NCBI GenBank assembly: GCA_964472545.1
Contig: CAYYNP010000259.1
Coordinates: 1 to 14,495, forward strand
DNA length: 14,495 nt
Source of the DNA: CAYYNP01 sp964472545
GTDB taxonomy: Bacteria; Planctomycetota; Planctomycetia; Pirellulales; Thermoguttaceae
Reading direction: 5' to 3'
The notes below the pieces were generated by a model. That model was not told the DNA's origin. It ran no database searches and saw nothing but the letters and a program-made list of their open reading frames with translations. Below, in pieces: positions 1 to 7,202 of this stretch (its first letter is position 1; each line of letters starts with the position of its first letter). The translations under genes and the position numbers were made by a program.

Positions 1-4
1 GTGG

Positions 5-19
5 CCGCGCCGAGCGCGG
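5..19. repeat. Short GC-rich hairpin at window start
   Basis: CCGCGC-CGA-GCGCGG forms a perfect 6-bp stem with a 3-base loop. No T-run follows, so it is not a clear terminator. It may be the end of a repeat or of a gene outside the window. Nothing else is certain in this short stretch. Confidence 0.35.
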
Positions 20-72
20 TCGCTCCTGTACGTCGCGTTCCCCCGCGCCGTGTGGGGAGCGAGTGGCCTCAC

Positions 73-98
73 CCCGAGTCCCCAGCCCGAGTCCCCAG
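73..98. repeat. Tandem 13-bp direct repeat (2 copies)
   Basis: CCCGAGTCCCCAG occurs twice head to tail (73-85 and 86-98) in the non-coding stretch 1-237 upstream of the first gene. It looks like a small simple-sequence expansion; no function is visible. Apart from this, the short hairpin at 5-19 and a possible promoter near 171-198, I see nothing in 1-237. Confidence 0.7.
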
Positions 99-170
99 CC
101 CCCATATCCTGCCCTTGCCTCCCGTGGTTGCCGTGTGTTTCACGCACGCCACACGCCGCTGAGACGGGGT

Positions 171-198
171 TTGCCTACCCCGCCACGGACGTTATGCT
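171..198 (+). promoter_or_regulatory. Possible sigma70-like promoter for galU and the kinase
   Basis: TTGCCT (171-176), a 16-base spacer and TATGCT (193-198) lie 39 bases before the ATG at 238. The match is fair but not strong, and planctomycete promoter consensus is poorly constrained, so this is only a candidate. Confidence 0.3.
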
Positions 199-237
199 GT
201 AGCGGATCGGATCAGTACCCCTACCAGAGAGCCTGCG

Positions 238-1149
238 ATGTCCGTTGATCTTGCCGTGGTTCCGGTGGCCGGCCGGGGGACGCGGCTGTTGCCGTTGACC
301 AAGAGCCAGCCGAAAGAGATGCTGCCGATGGGCCGCAAGCCGGTCGTGCAGTACGTGGTCGAGGAGTTGGCCCGATGCGGTATCGGCCGGCTGCTGTTCG
401 TTACCGGGCCGGGCAAGACGGCCATCGAGAACCACTTCGATATCGACGCCGAGTTGATCGCCAACCTTCGCGAGACGGGCAAGGAAGAACTGCTCGAAGA
501 GTTGGCCTTCGAGCGGGCCGACCTCGAGTACTTCTACACCCGGCAGCGGCGCCAACTCGGCCTGGGCCATGCGGTGCTCTGTGCCAAGCCGGTGGTTGGG
601 GATCAGCCGTTCGTGGTGGCGTTGGGCGATTCGATCATCGGCCGCCACGCCCAGAGCGACGTGGTGCGGGTGATGATCCAGCGGTTCGAGTCGTCTCGGG
701 CCGATGCCGTGATCGCCCTGGAAGAGGTGCCCGCCGAAGACGTCGTCCATTACGGCGTGGCCAAGCCGCGTGGCGAGGTCAACGAGGTGTTCGAGTTGGA
801 CGACCTGATCGAGAAACCTTCGGTCGAAGAGGCCCCCAGCAATCTGGCCGTGGCCGCCCGCTACGTCTTCAGCCCGGCCATCTTCGACCACCTGGAGCAG
901 ACGCGGCCGGGCAAGGGCGGCGAAATCCAACTCACCGACGCCGTCCGCAGCCTGATCGCCGACGGGCGGACGGTGCTTGGCGTGCGTTTGCAGCCGGACG
1001 AACCGCGGTTCGACATCGGCAATTTCGAGAGCTACTTCGTGGCCTTCGCCGAATTCGTGCTGGCCGACCCGGCTTTCGGCCCGTCGTTGCGTGAGCGGAT
1101 GAAGCGCTTGCTCGACGATTCCCACGAGAGCGGACCTTGCGAGGGCTGA
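238..1149 (+). CDS. galU: UTP--glucose-1-phosphate uridylyltransferase family protein (GalU-like)
   Basis: 303-residue nucleotidyltransferase expected to join UTP and a sugar 1-phosphate, giving a UDP-sugar and pyrophosphate in the cytoplasm. Seen: the nucleotide-binding signature GRGTRLLPLTKSQPKEMLP at residues 12-30, the GalU-type VTGPGKTAIENHFD at 55-68, LGLGHAVLCAKP at 107-118, metal-site GDS at 130-132 (most GalU read GDD), the EKP lysine at 192-194, GGEIQLTDA at 227-235 and FDIGN at 258-262. Length is normal for bacterial GalU. The ATG at 238 gives the standard N-terminus. The next gene starts 2 bases after the stop, so the two are almost surely co-transcribed. Because that neighbour looks like a glucuronokinase, the true substrate may be glucuronate 1-phosphate or a broader set rather than glucose 1-phosphate alone; that part is inference. 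Confidence 0.9.
   Translation: MSVDLAVVPVAGRGTRLLPLTKSQPKEMLPMGRKPVVQYVVEELARCGIGRLLFVTGPGKTAIENHFDIDAELIANLRETGKEELLEELAFERADLEYFYTRQRRQLGLGHAVLCAKPVVGDQPFVVALGDSIIGRHAQSDVVRVMIQRFESSRADAVIALEEVPAEDVVHYGVAKPRGEVNEVFELDDLIEKPSVEEAPSNLAVAARYVFSPAIFDHLEQTRPGKGGEIQLTDAVRSLIADGRTVLGVRLQPDEPRFDIGNFESYFVAFAEFVLADPAFGPSLRERMKRLLDDSHESGPCEG
1141..1145 (+). promoter_or_regulatory. Ribosome binding site deciding the kinase start
   Basis: GAGGG lies 6 bases before the ATG at 1152, inside the last codons of galU. It supports ATG 1152 over an in-frame TTG at 1137 that would overlap galU and add five residues. Confidence 0.6.
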
Positions 1150-1151
1150 GC

Positions 1152-2162
1152 ATGCAGTTGATCCGCAAGAAGGCGTACGCCCGGGCCGGATTGATCGGCA
1201 ATCCGTCGGACGGCTACCACGGCAAGACGCTGGCGCTGGTCGTACGCGACTTTCACGCGGAGGTTACGCTCTACGAATGGGACCGGATCGAGGTGGTCTT
1301 CAGCCGTAACGATCAGAGCCGCTTCGACTCGATCGACGACCTGGTGGACGACGTCCGGCTGCACGGCTACTATGGCGGCGTGCGGCTGGTCAAGGCCACG
1401 ATCAAGAAGTTCGTCGAATATTGCCGCCGCCGCGGTTTTCGGCTGCACGGCCGGAATTTTTCCGTCCGCTATCAGAGCAACGTGCCGCGCTGCGTGGGGC
1501 TGGCCGGCTCCAGCGCAATCATCGTGGCCACGCTCCGCTGCTTGATGGAGTTCTACGGAATCGAAATTCCCCGCCGCGTGCAGCCGTCGCTGGTGCTCTC
1601 GGTGGAAACCGAAGAGTTGGGCATCGCCGCCGGATTGCAGGATCGCGTGATCCAGGTCTACGAGGGGTTGGTCTACATGGATTTCGCCGAGGATCGCTCC
1701 GAGCAGCGCGACGGCTACGACTGCGGCGTTTACGAGCCGATCGACCCGACCTTGTTGCCGCCGCTGTATATCGCCTATAGCACGGAGGCCGGCGAGCCGA
1801 CCGAAGTGATCCACAACAGCCTGCGCGCCCGCTTCGAGCAGGGCGAGTCGGACGTGGTCGAGGCGATGAGGAAGTTCGCCAAGTTGACCGTGGCGGCCCG
1901 CGAGGCGCTGCGGCTGGGCAACGCGGAACACCTGGGCGAGTTGATCGATGAGAATTTCGACCTGCGGCGTTCGATCTGCCGGCTGCCGGCCGTACAGGTC
2001 AAGATGATCGAGTGTGCCCGCAGCGCCGGTGCCACGGCCAAATTCGCCGGTTCCGGCGGCGCGATCATCGGCACGTTTCCCGACGAAGCCACGTTCGGCC
2101 GCTTGCAATCCGAGCTGTTTACGATCGGCTGTCGGGTGATCCGCCCGACGATCGAGCCGTAG
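1152..2162 (+). CDS. GHMP-family sugar kinase, probable glucuronokinase
   Basis: 336-residue GHMP kinase. Seen: an N-terminal motif RAGLIGNPSDGYHGKTLAL (residues 11-29), the ATP-binding loop VPRCVGLAGSSAIIVA (111-126), LGIAAGLQDRVIQVYEGLVYMDF (156-178) with the likely catalytic Asp164, and the C-terminal motif KFAGSGGAIIG (297-307). As I recall the family, these blocks, especially the GLAGSSA loop with the following region and GLQDR-VYxGLVxMDF, match plant glucuronokinase better than galactokinase, mevalonate kinase or heptose kinases. The expected reaction is glucuronate plus ATP to glucuronate 1-phosphate. The GalU-like neighbour could then make UDP-glucuronate, a salvage route well known in plants. 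ATG 1152 is preferred over TTG 1137 because of the GAGGG at 1141-1145. The gene ends at a large palindrome. Kinase family is certain; the exact substrate is likely but unproven. Confidence 0.8.
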   Translation: MQLIRKKAYARAGLIGNPSDGYHGKTLALVVRDFHAEVTLYEWDRIEVVFSRNDQSRFDSIDDLVDDVRLHGYYGGVRLVKATIKKFVEYCRRRGFRLHGRNFSVRYQSNVPRCVGLAGSSAIIVATLRCLMEFYGIEIPRRVQPSLVLSVETEELGIAAGLQDRVIQVYEGLVYMDFAEDRSEQRDGYDCGVYEPIDPTLLPPLYIAYSTEAGEPTEVIHNSLRARFEQGESDVVEAMRKFAKLTVAAREALRLGNAEHLGELIDENFDLRRSICRLPAVQVKMIECARSAGATAKFAGSGGAIIGTFPDEATFGRLQSELFTIGCRVIRPTIEP

Positions 2163-2171
2163 CGCCGTCCT

Positions 2172-2236
2172 GTAGCCGAATTCGCCGGAATTTGGCCTTT
2201 CGTTGATGTAGGCCAAATTCTGGCGAATTCGGCTAC
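2172..2236. repeat. 26-bp-arm palindrome between convergent operons
   Basis: Arms 2172-2197 and 2211-2236 are inverted copies with one mismatch, which allows a G-U pair in RNA; the loop is 13 bases. Each arm contains CCGAATTCGCC and the AATTTGGCC / GGCCAAATT block. It fills most of the 93-base gap between the kinase stop (2162) and the metV stop (2256), so it could act as a bidirectional terminator or transcript-end stabiliser. No U-tract follows either arm. Its size and AATTC-rich body suggest a genome-wide palindromic repeat rather than a simple intrinsic terminator. Confidence 0.8.
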
Positions 2237-2255
2237 GGCCCGGTAGAAAGGTGGG

Positions 2256-2948
2256 TCAGTCCTTCGGCTCCATCCCGGCGATGCACTGGTCCTCGCGGAC
2301 CACTTTGCGTGGACCGCCGTCGATGCCGGTCGACCAATCGTGCACTGCGGCCATCGATTCGAGTTGGTCGAGAATGCCCAACGCCTTGGCCCGATCGTAG
2401 ATCAACTGCCAGCCGCATTCGAGCTCGGCGTCGATCTCGCACTTGCCCTCTTGCGAGCCGCCGCAGGGCCCGTTCAAGAGCCGCTTGGCACAGCGCGTGA
2501 TCGGGCAGATGCCGGCGAACTCGCCTAGGCGGCAGTTGCCGCAGCCGGCACATTTCTCGGTCCACACGCCCTGCGATTCGAGGATGCCGATGAACTGGGT
2601 GTTCAGGCCCGGATAGACGGGCGTGTTGGGGAAGCGTTCGGCCAGGGCCTGCACGCCGGCGCCGCAGCCGAGCGAGCAGACGGCGTCGTACTGGCCCACG
2701 CGGGGAGCCAATACATCGATAAAGGCGTCTTCGCACTGCCGCTCGATGGTACACTCGTCGACCACGACTTTGTCGCGCCCGGCCAGCTTCAACGCCATCC
2801 GCACGGCCGAGCCGAGGATGCCGGTCTCGCGTTCGCCGCCGGCGAGGCAGACGGTCACGCAGGTACCGCATCCGACCAGCAGCACGCGGCCGTGGTCCTT
2901 GATCATGTCGCGGATTTCGCGGACGTTCTTGCGATCGGCAACGATCAT
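2256..2948 (-). CDS. metV: MetV-like methylenetetrahydrofolate reductase C-terminal domain protein
   Basis: 230-residue cysteine-rich protein matching the MTHFR C-terminal family. In acetogens MetV is the zinc/Fe-S partner of MetF (methylene-THF reductase) and links it to HdrABC-MvhD. Seen: an N-terminal GCGTCVTVC block (Cys27, 30, 34), CSLGC (91-95), CAGCGNC (133-139) followed by CPITRC (148-153), then the family hallmark LNGPCGGSQEGKCEID (158-173) and ECGWQLIYDR (177-186). A good Shine-Dalgarno (AGGAGA, 2955-2960) stands 6 bases before the ATG. The start overlaps the mvhD stop by 4 bases (ATGA), which shows tight co-expression. It is the last gene of the operon. The MetF flavoprotein it normally works with is absent from this window, so whether it still serves methylene-THF reduction is inference. 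Confidence 0.88.
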   Translation of the reverse strand: MIVADRKNVREIRDMIKDHGRVLLVGCGTCVTVCLAGGERETGILGSAVRMALKLAGRDKVVVDECTIERQCEDAFIDVLAPRVGQYDAVCSLGCGAGVQALAERFPNTPVYPGLNTQFIGILESQGVWTEKCAGCGNCRLGEFAGICPITRCAKRLLNGPCGGSQEGKCEIDAELECGWQLIYDRAKALGILDQLESMAAVHDWSTGIDGGPRKVVREDQCIAGMEPKD

Positions 2949-3424
2949 TTGCTATCTCCTGCCAGCGCGGCCTCGGCCTGCCGGCTCATCTGTTCGACGT
3001 GTTCATCGGTAGCCCCACGATCGTGTCGCAACGGGCTGGGGCCCAGCTTTACCAGCCGCCCGCTCATCTCGGTGACGATCTCGGCGAAGCGGGTCCCTTC
3101 GGCCGACGAGAGGTTGTACATCTCCAACCGCTCGGGTTCCAACCCGATCTCTCCGAGAAGCTGCCGGGCCCGCTGGACCCGCTTGCGTGCCCGCAGGTTG
3201 CCTTCGAGGAAATGGCATCCGCCTTCGAGGCATCCGGCCACGATCACGCCGTCGACGCCCCGTTCGAATGCCGCCAGGATGTAGTCGATTTCGATCTTGC
3301 CGGTGCAAGGCAGCCGCAACACGCGGACGTTGTGCGGATAGTCCAGCCGCATCGACCCGGCCAGATCGGCCGCCGCATACGCACAGTAATGGCAGCAAAA
3401 CGCCAGGATGACCGGTTCATTCAT
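2945..3424 (-). CDS. mvhD: MvhD/FlpD-like electron-transfer iron-sulfur subunit
   Basis: 159-residue protein of the MvhD/FlpD family, a small [2Fe-2S] protein that passes electrons between a hydrogenase, formate dehydrogenase or NADH module and HdrA. Seen: the N-terminal FCCHYCAYAAADLAG block (residues 9-23; Cys10, 11, 14), LPCTGKI with Cys40, and GCLEGGCHF with Cys65 and Cys70, the usual cysteine set of the family. It overlaps metV by 4 bases downstream. Upstream, a 24-bp-arm palindrome (3427-3558) ends 3 bases before the ATG at 3424, and no Shine-Dalgarno is visible. The C-terminal 25 residues after SPLRHD are charged and variable. In this operon its natural partners are the HdrA protein just upstream and the NuoEF module. 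Confidence 0.9.
   Translation of the reverse strand: MNEPVILAFCCHYCAYAAADLAGSMRLDYPHNVRVLRLPCTGKIEIDYILAAFERGVDGVIVAGCLEGGCHFLEGNLRARKRVQRARQLLGEIGLEPERLEMYNLSSAEGTRFAEIVTEMSGRLVKLGPSPLRHDRGATDEHVEQMSRQAEAALAGDSK
2955..2960 (-). promoter_or_regulatory. Shine-Dalgarno of metV
   Basis: AGGAGA on the - strand, 6 bases before the ATG at 2948 and inside the end of mvhD. It fixes the metV start and indicates translation independent of simple read-through coupling. Confidence 0.65.
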
Positions 3425-3426
3425 AC

Positions 3427-3558
3427 AAAGCCGCGACCGGTGGTCGCGCCCTCCGTCGCGGTGTATTCACCGCATGTTTGGTTGATTGTCGTGTCATCGT
3501 ATCGTGTTCGTGTGGATCATTCGTCGTCGTTCCCGGCGCGACCACCGGTCGCGGCTTT
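3427..3558. repeat. Palindromic element with perfect 24-bp arms, reaching into hdrA
   Basis: Left arm 3427-3450 and right arm 3535-3558 are exact inverted copies built on AAAGCCGCGACCGG and TGGTCGCGCC. The 84-base centre carries a smaller hairpin, GCGGTG-TATT-CACCGC (3458-3473). The right arm lies inside the 3' end of the 1120-residue HdrA gene and encodes its last residues (KAATGGRAG); the stop is at 3517-3519, within the element. The left arm ends 3 bases before mvhD. It looks like a mobile palindromic repeat that replaced the original gene end. Confidence 0.85.
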
Positions 3559-6500
3559 ATTCCAGCGGGGCTTGGCCACGCCGACGTTTTCGGGGAATGC
3601 GGCCACAAGTTCCCCGTCTCGCGACGCGCCGGCCAACAGCCCGTCCATCGCGGCGAGGATCTGGTTGTCGACGTAATGCCGTAGCGTGATCGCCTTGGCG
3701 GGACATTCCGCCGTGCAACTTCCGCAGCCCATGCAGACGGCGCCCTGCACGTCGGCCTTGTTGTGTTCGCCGATCCGCGGGGCCATGTAGGGACAGACGT
3801 GTACGCAGGTCATGCACGAGATGCACTTGTCCGGGTCGACCCACGCCCGCATCCCGCCCACCGGCATTTCCTTCCGCGAGAGGATCGACGCCGCCCGAGA
3901 GGCCACCGCGTTGGCCTGGGCGATGGTCTCGGTGATGAACTTCGGCGCGTGGGCCGTGCCGCAGAGAAACAGCCCTTCGCTGGCAAAGTCGACCGGCCGC
4001 AGCTTCATGTGGGCTTCCAGGAAAAAGCCGTCGGCGTTCAGCGGCACTCGCAACAGTTCGGAAAGCTCCTGGCGATCCGCTTGCGGGATCATCGGGGCGG
4101 CCAATACGACCAGATCCGGGCTCAACTCCATGTCGCGCTGCAGGGCCGGCTCCTTGACCCGGACACGCATCGCGGTGTCGAGGCTCAGTTCCGGCGGCTG
4201 CCCTTCGTCGAAGCGGACGAACAGCACGCCCTTCTCCCGGGCTTCGCGATAGGCCGCCTCGCGGAAGCCGTACGTGCGGATGTCGCGATAGAGCACGACG
4301 ATGCGTGCCTTCGGGTAGCGCTCCCGCAAGATCAGGGCGTTCTTCACTGCCGACGTGCAGCAGACCCGGCTGCAATAGGGCCGGTCTTCGTTGCGCTGTT
4401 CGACGCACTGGATTATCACCACCGTGCTCTTCTCGTCGAGCGACAACTCGCCGCGGCCGAGCCGGTCGGAGAGTTCCAATTGCGTGATCACCCGATCGTC
4501 TTGCCCATAGCCGAACGACTCGGGCTTGTGCTCCGTCGCGCCGGTAGCCACCACGACGGCGCCGTGTTCGACCCGGGTGGATTGCCCTTCGCAGACGATC
4601 GTCGAGGTAAAATCGCCGATGTGGCCGTCGACCTGCGAGGTGCGGGAGTTGAGATAGACCGTGATCCTCGGATGCGACTGGGTCCGCTCGACGCAATCGA
4701 CCAGGAAGGCCTGCACGTCGTCACCGTCGAGCGTGTGGTGGATCTGGTGGGCCGTGCCACCGAGTTGGGCCTGCTTCTCGACCAAGTGCACCGGGAAGCC
4801 CTGATCGGCCAACGCCAACGCCGCGGTCATTCCGGCGATCCCCCCGCCCACGACCAGTGCGGCATTCTTCACCGGCACGGTCTCTTCCTGCAGCGGCTGC
4901 AAGCGGGCGGCGCGTCCCACGGCCATGCGAACCAGGTCGATCGCCTTCTCGGTGGCCGGGTCGGGCCGGTTGGCGTGGACCCAGGAACACTGGTCGCGGA
5001 TGTTGGCCATCTCGACCAGGTAGGGGTTCAGGCCGGCGTCGCGGAGCGTATCGCGGAAGATCGGCTCGTGGGTCCGCGGCGTGCAAGAGGCGATCACGAC
5101 GCGGTTGAGCCGATGCTCGCGGATCTTCTCGCCGATCAGCTCCTGGCTGTCGTCGGCACACGTGTAGACGTTCGTCTCGGCGAAGGCCACGTCGGGCATC
5201 TCCCGGGCGCGGCGAACCACCCGCTCGACGTCGACCACCGAGGCGATGTTGCTGCCGCAATGGCAGACGAACACACCCACCCGGGCCGGCTCGTCGGCCA
5301 CGTCGCGCTGCGCCGGATAGGTCTTGGTCCGCACCCGCGTGCCGCGCGCCGGAGCCAACAGCGACATCGCCCTGCCCGCGGCCGCACTGGCCTGCATCAC
5401 CGTGTCGGGAATGTCCTTCGGCTCCTGGAAGGCCCCGCCGACGAACACGCCGGGGCGCGAGGCATCCAGCGGCTTAAGCTCCCGGGTTTCGGCGAAGCCC
5501 CAGCGGTTCAACGCGACGTCGAGCCGCTCGGCCTGCTCGCGCAACGACGCGCTGGGCTGCAACCCGAGCGAGAGCACGATCATGTCGAACTCTTCCTCGA
5601 CCTGCTGCATCGTCTCGCCGGCGTAAACGATTTTGAGGTTCTTCGAGGCGGGCATCTCGTAGGTCCGCGAGATGAACGAGCGAACGTAGCGCACTCCGAG
5701 TTGGTTCATCGCCCGATCGCAATAGCGGTCGAAATCTTTGCCGAACGCGCGAAGATCGAGAAAGAAGACGGTCACGTCGAGGCCCGGCTCATGTTCTTTG
5801 GCCAGGATCGCCTCTTTGGTGGCGGCCATGCAGCAGACCGACGAGCAGTAGTCGTTGTCGCAGCCGGTATCGCGCGAGCCGACGCACTGGATGAAGGCCA
5901 GCCGCCGCGGTGCCTTGCCGTCGGTGGGCCGGCGGATGTGTCCGCCGGTGGGGCCGGAGGCCGAGAGGATCCGCTCGAACTGCACGTTGGTCACCACGTT
6001 GCCGGCGTGGCCGAAGCCGAACTCGCCGCGGCGCGTGGCGTCGAAGGCCTCGAACCCGGGCGTGAGCACCACGGCACCCACGTCGAGTTCCATGGTCTTT
6101 TCCGGCTGGCCGTGGTCGACGGCCCCCGCCTGGCAGACCTCGGCACACAGCCCGCACTCGCCGGTGCGGATCTTCACGCAGCTTTCCGGGTCGATCACCG
6201 GCACCCGAGGCGATGCCTGGGGATGGGCCAAGTCGATGCAGGGTCGGGCGGTCAGATGTTGGTCGTAGGCGGTCCGGTGCGGCTGGGGACGTCGGGCGGT
6301 GATCGTCGAGAGGTCGATGGCCCCGGTCGGGCAGACGATGGCACAAGCCCCACAGGCCTGGCATTGATCGGTCGGCTCGCCGAAGGCCGTGGTGACTTGC
6401 TTCTGGGCCCCGCGTCCGAAGAGGCTGATCGCGCCGCGCCCCATCAGATCGTTGCACGCCCGCACGCAAAGGCCGCAGAGAATGCAGCGGCCCTGCTCGG

Positions 6501-6879
6501 CCGTTTCCAGCGGCGTACTTTCCACGCCCAAGGCGGCGGCGAACTCGGCCAACTCCGGCGAATCGGGGGCCTGGGCCAGCAGCAATTCGAGCACGGCGCG
6601 GCGCGAGGCGCGGACGTCTTCCGTTTCCGTATGCACGACCAGATCGCCCTCGACCGGAAAGCTGCACGAGGCGACCGTGCTGCGGCCCCGCGGCGTGTCG
6701 ATCTCGACCAAACAAACGCGACACGCCCCGTACGGCGAGAGCCCCCGGTAGTGGCAGAGCGTGGGGATCGAGACGCCCATCTGCCGCGCCGCGTCGAGAA
6801 TCGTCGTCCCCGCGGCCACGTCGGCCGTGCGACCGTCGATGGTTATCGTGGCGGTGGTTGCTTTCGTCGTACTAGACAT
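3517..6879 (-). CDS. hdrA: Giant NuoG-like / heterodisulfide reductase subunit A fusion
   Basis: 1120-residue iron-sulfur flavoprotein. In order: a [2Fe-2S] ferredoxin domain (about 10-85; Cys42, 53, 56, 72) as in NuoG and NAD-linked hydrogenases; two [4Fe-4S] sites (Cys132, 135, 138, 142 and 173, 176, 179, 183); an HdrA C-terminal half without its own Rossmann loop (about 195-515), with CGLCAEVC at 242-249 and CVGSRDTGC...YCSSVCC at 332-350; a full HdrA core (533-1000) with VCHCGSNIA, the FAD loop GGGIAGM (678-684) and CVEQRNEDRPYCSRVCC (825-841); and C-terminal ferredoxins (Cys1019, 1022, 1025, 1029 and 1049, 1052, 1055, 1059). HdrA-type FAD is the usual site of flavin-based electron bifurcation. 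The ATG at 6879 gives the expected ferredoxin start but has no visible Shine-Dalgarno; repeats begin 8 bases upstream. The last residues come from a palindromic element. Confidence 0.92.
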   Translation of the reverse strand: MSSTTKATTATITIDGRTADVAAGTTILDAARQMGVSIPTLCHYRGLSPYGACRVCLVEIDTPRGRSTVASCSFPVEGDLVVHTETEDVRASRRAVLELLLAQAPDSPELAEFAAALGVESTPLETAEQGRCILCGLCVRACNDLMGRGAISLFGRGAQKQVTTAFGEPTDQCQACGACAIVCPTGAIDLSTITARRPQPHRTAYDQHLTARPCIDLAHPQASPRVPVIDPESCVKIRTGECGLCAEVCQAGAVDHGQPEKTMELDVGAVVLTPGFEAFDATRRGEFGFGHAGNVVTNVQFERILSASGPTGGHIRRPTDGKAPRRLAFIQCVGSRDTGCDNDYCSSVCCMAATKEAILAKEHEPGLDVTVFFLDLRAFGKDFDRYCDRAMNQLGVRYVRSFISRTYEMPASKNLKIVYAGETMQQVEEEFDMIVLSLGLQPSASLREQAERLDVALNRWGFAETRELKPLDASRPGVFVGGAFQEPKDIPDTVMQASAAAGRAMSLLAPARGTRVRTKTYPAQRDVADEPARVGVFVCHCGSNIASVVDVERVVRRAREMPDVAFAETNVYTCADDSQELIGEKIREHRLNRVVIASCTPRTHEPIFRDTLRDAGLNPYLVEMANIRDQCSWVHANRPDPATEKAIDLVRMAVGRAARLQPLQEETVPVKNAALVVGGGIAGMTAALALADQGFPVHLVEKQAQLGGTAHQIHHTLDGDDVQAFLVDCVERTQSHPRITVYLNSRTSQVDGHIGDFTSTIVCEGQSTRVEHGAVVVATGATEHKPESFGYGQDDRVITQLELSDRLGRGELSLDEKSTVVIIQCVEQRNEDRPYCSRVCCTSAVKNALILRERYPKARIVVLYRDIRTYGFREAAYREAREKGVLFVRFDEGQPPELSLDTAMRVRVKEPALQRDMELSPDLVVLAAPMIPQADRQELSELLRVPLNADGFFLEAHMKLRPVDFASEGLFLCGTAHAPKFITETIAQANAVASRAASILSRKEMPVGGMRAWVDPDKCISCMTCVHVCPYMAPRIGEHNKADVQGAVCMGCGSCTAECPAKAITLRHYVDNQILAAMDGLLAGASRDGELVAAFPENVGVAKPRWNKAATGGRAGNDDE

Positions 6880-6886
6880 GAGTTGG

Positions 6887-6928
6887 TAGGCAGTATGCAG
6901 TAGGCGGTATGCAGTAGATAGCGGGCAG
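6887..6928. repeat. Tandem 14-bp repeat array upstream of hdrA
   Basis: TAGGCAGTATGCAG (6887-6900), TAGGCGGTATGCAG (6901-6914) and the more divergent TAGATAGCGGGCAG (6915-6928) follow each other. Inverted relatives occur at 7175-7202, so the two arrays bracket the intergenic region. The array begins 8 bases before the hdrA start codon and leaves no room for a normal ribosome binding site. Confidence 0.8.
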
Positions 6929-7174
6929 CAAGGGGACGCTTCGGTCTAATTCAGGGTTCGGTTGCTGTTTGTTCCAATTGCGCGACGATGCACCCTTCGT
7001 GGGTCGATTCGTGACTACCCACCGGTCCGTGACTTGTTCGGGCACGAGCCCGGCGTGTCGAGTTCCCTGGGTTTGGCTGCCGCCGGCGCGATGCTCGATC
7101 AACTCTTGACCTCGCACCAAGCCGCCGTGCCGGCGGCAGCTAAACCGAAAAAACACCGTCTACAAAACTCTTCT
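6929..7174. other. Non-coding spacer inside the operon, between inverted repeat arrays
   Basis: About 245 bases between nuoF and hdrA with no convincing gene. It contains several possible RNA hairpins: ACCC-TTCGT-GGGT near 7000, CGGGC-ACGA-GCCCG near 7040, and a larger imperfect stem, 7071-7089 with 7127-7145 (17 of 19 positions pair), around GCTGCCGCCGGC. A 94-codon minus-strand frame crosses it but has no family resemblance. It may be a non-autonomous mobile element or a structured intercistronic RNA. Confidence 0.5.
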
Positions 7175-7202
7175 CTGCATACTGCATACTGTCTACCGCC
7201 TA
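7175..7202. repeat. Inverted copies of the 14-bp array, overlapping the nuoF stop
   Basis: CTGCATACTGCATA (7175-7188) and CTGTCTACCGCCTA (7189-7202) are near reverse complements of the units at 6887-6914. The final three bases (7200-7202) are the nuoF stop codon on the - strand, so the repeat terminates that gene. This suggests insertion right at, or slightly into, the gene end. Confidence 0.75.

Noticed and set aside
63..248. 61-codon + strand frame before galU
   Set aside because: It is made of simple Pro/Ser repeats from the tandem CCCGAGTCCCCAG units and overlaps the galU start; no sign of a real protein.
175..1125. 316-codon - strand open frame, and another at 1032-2216
   Set aside because: They mirror galU and the kinase; the + strand frames carry all the conserved motifs.
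3763..6903. 1046-codon open frame on the + strand
   Set aside because: It lies fully antisense to the large HdrA gene, is rich in Arg, His, Gly and Asp as expected for a shadow of GC-biased codons, and shows no family motif.
6887..6928. Possible CRISPR-like array
   Set aside because: The 14-bp units are directly adjacent with no spacers, and no cas gene is near; it is a tandem repeat.
6872..7156. 94-codon - strand frame between nuoF and hdrA
   Set aside because: No family resemblance, its end is encoded by the 14-bp repeats, and it overlaps the hdrA start.
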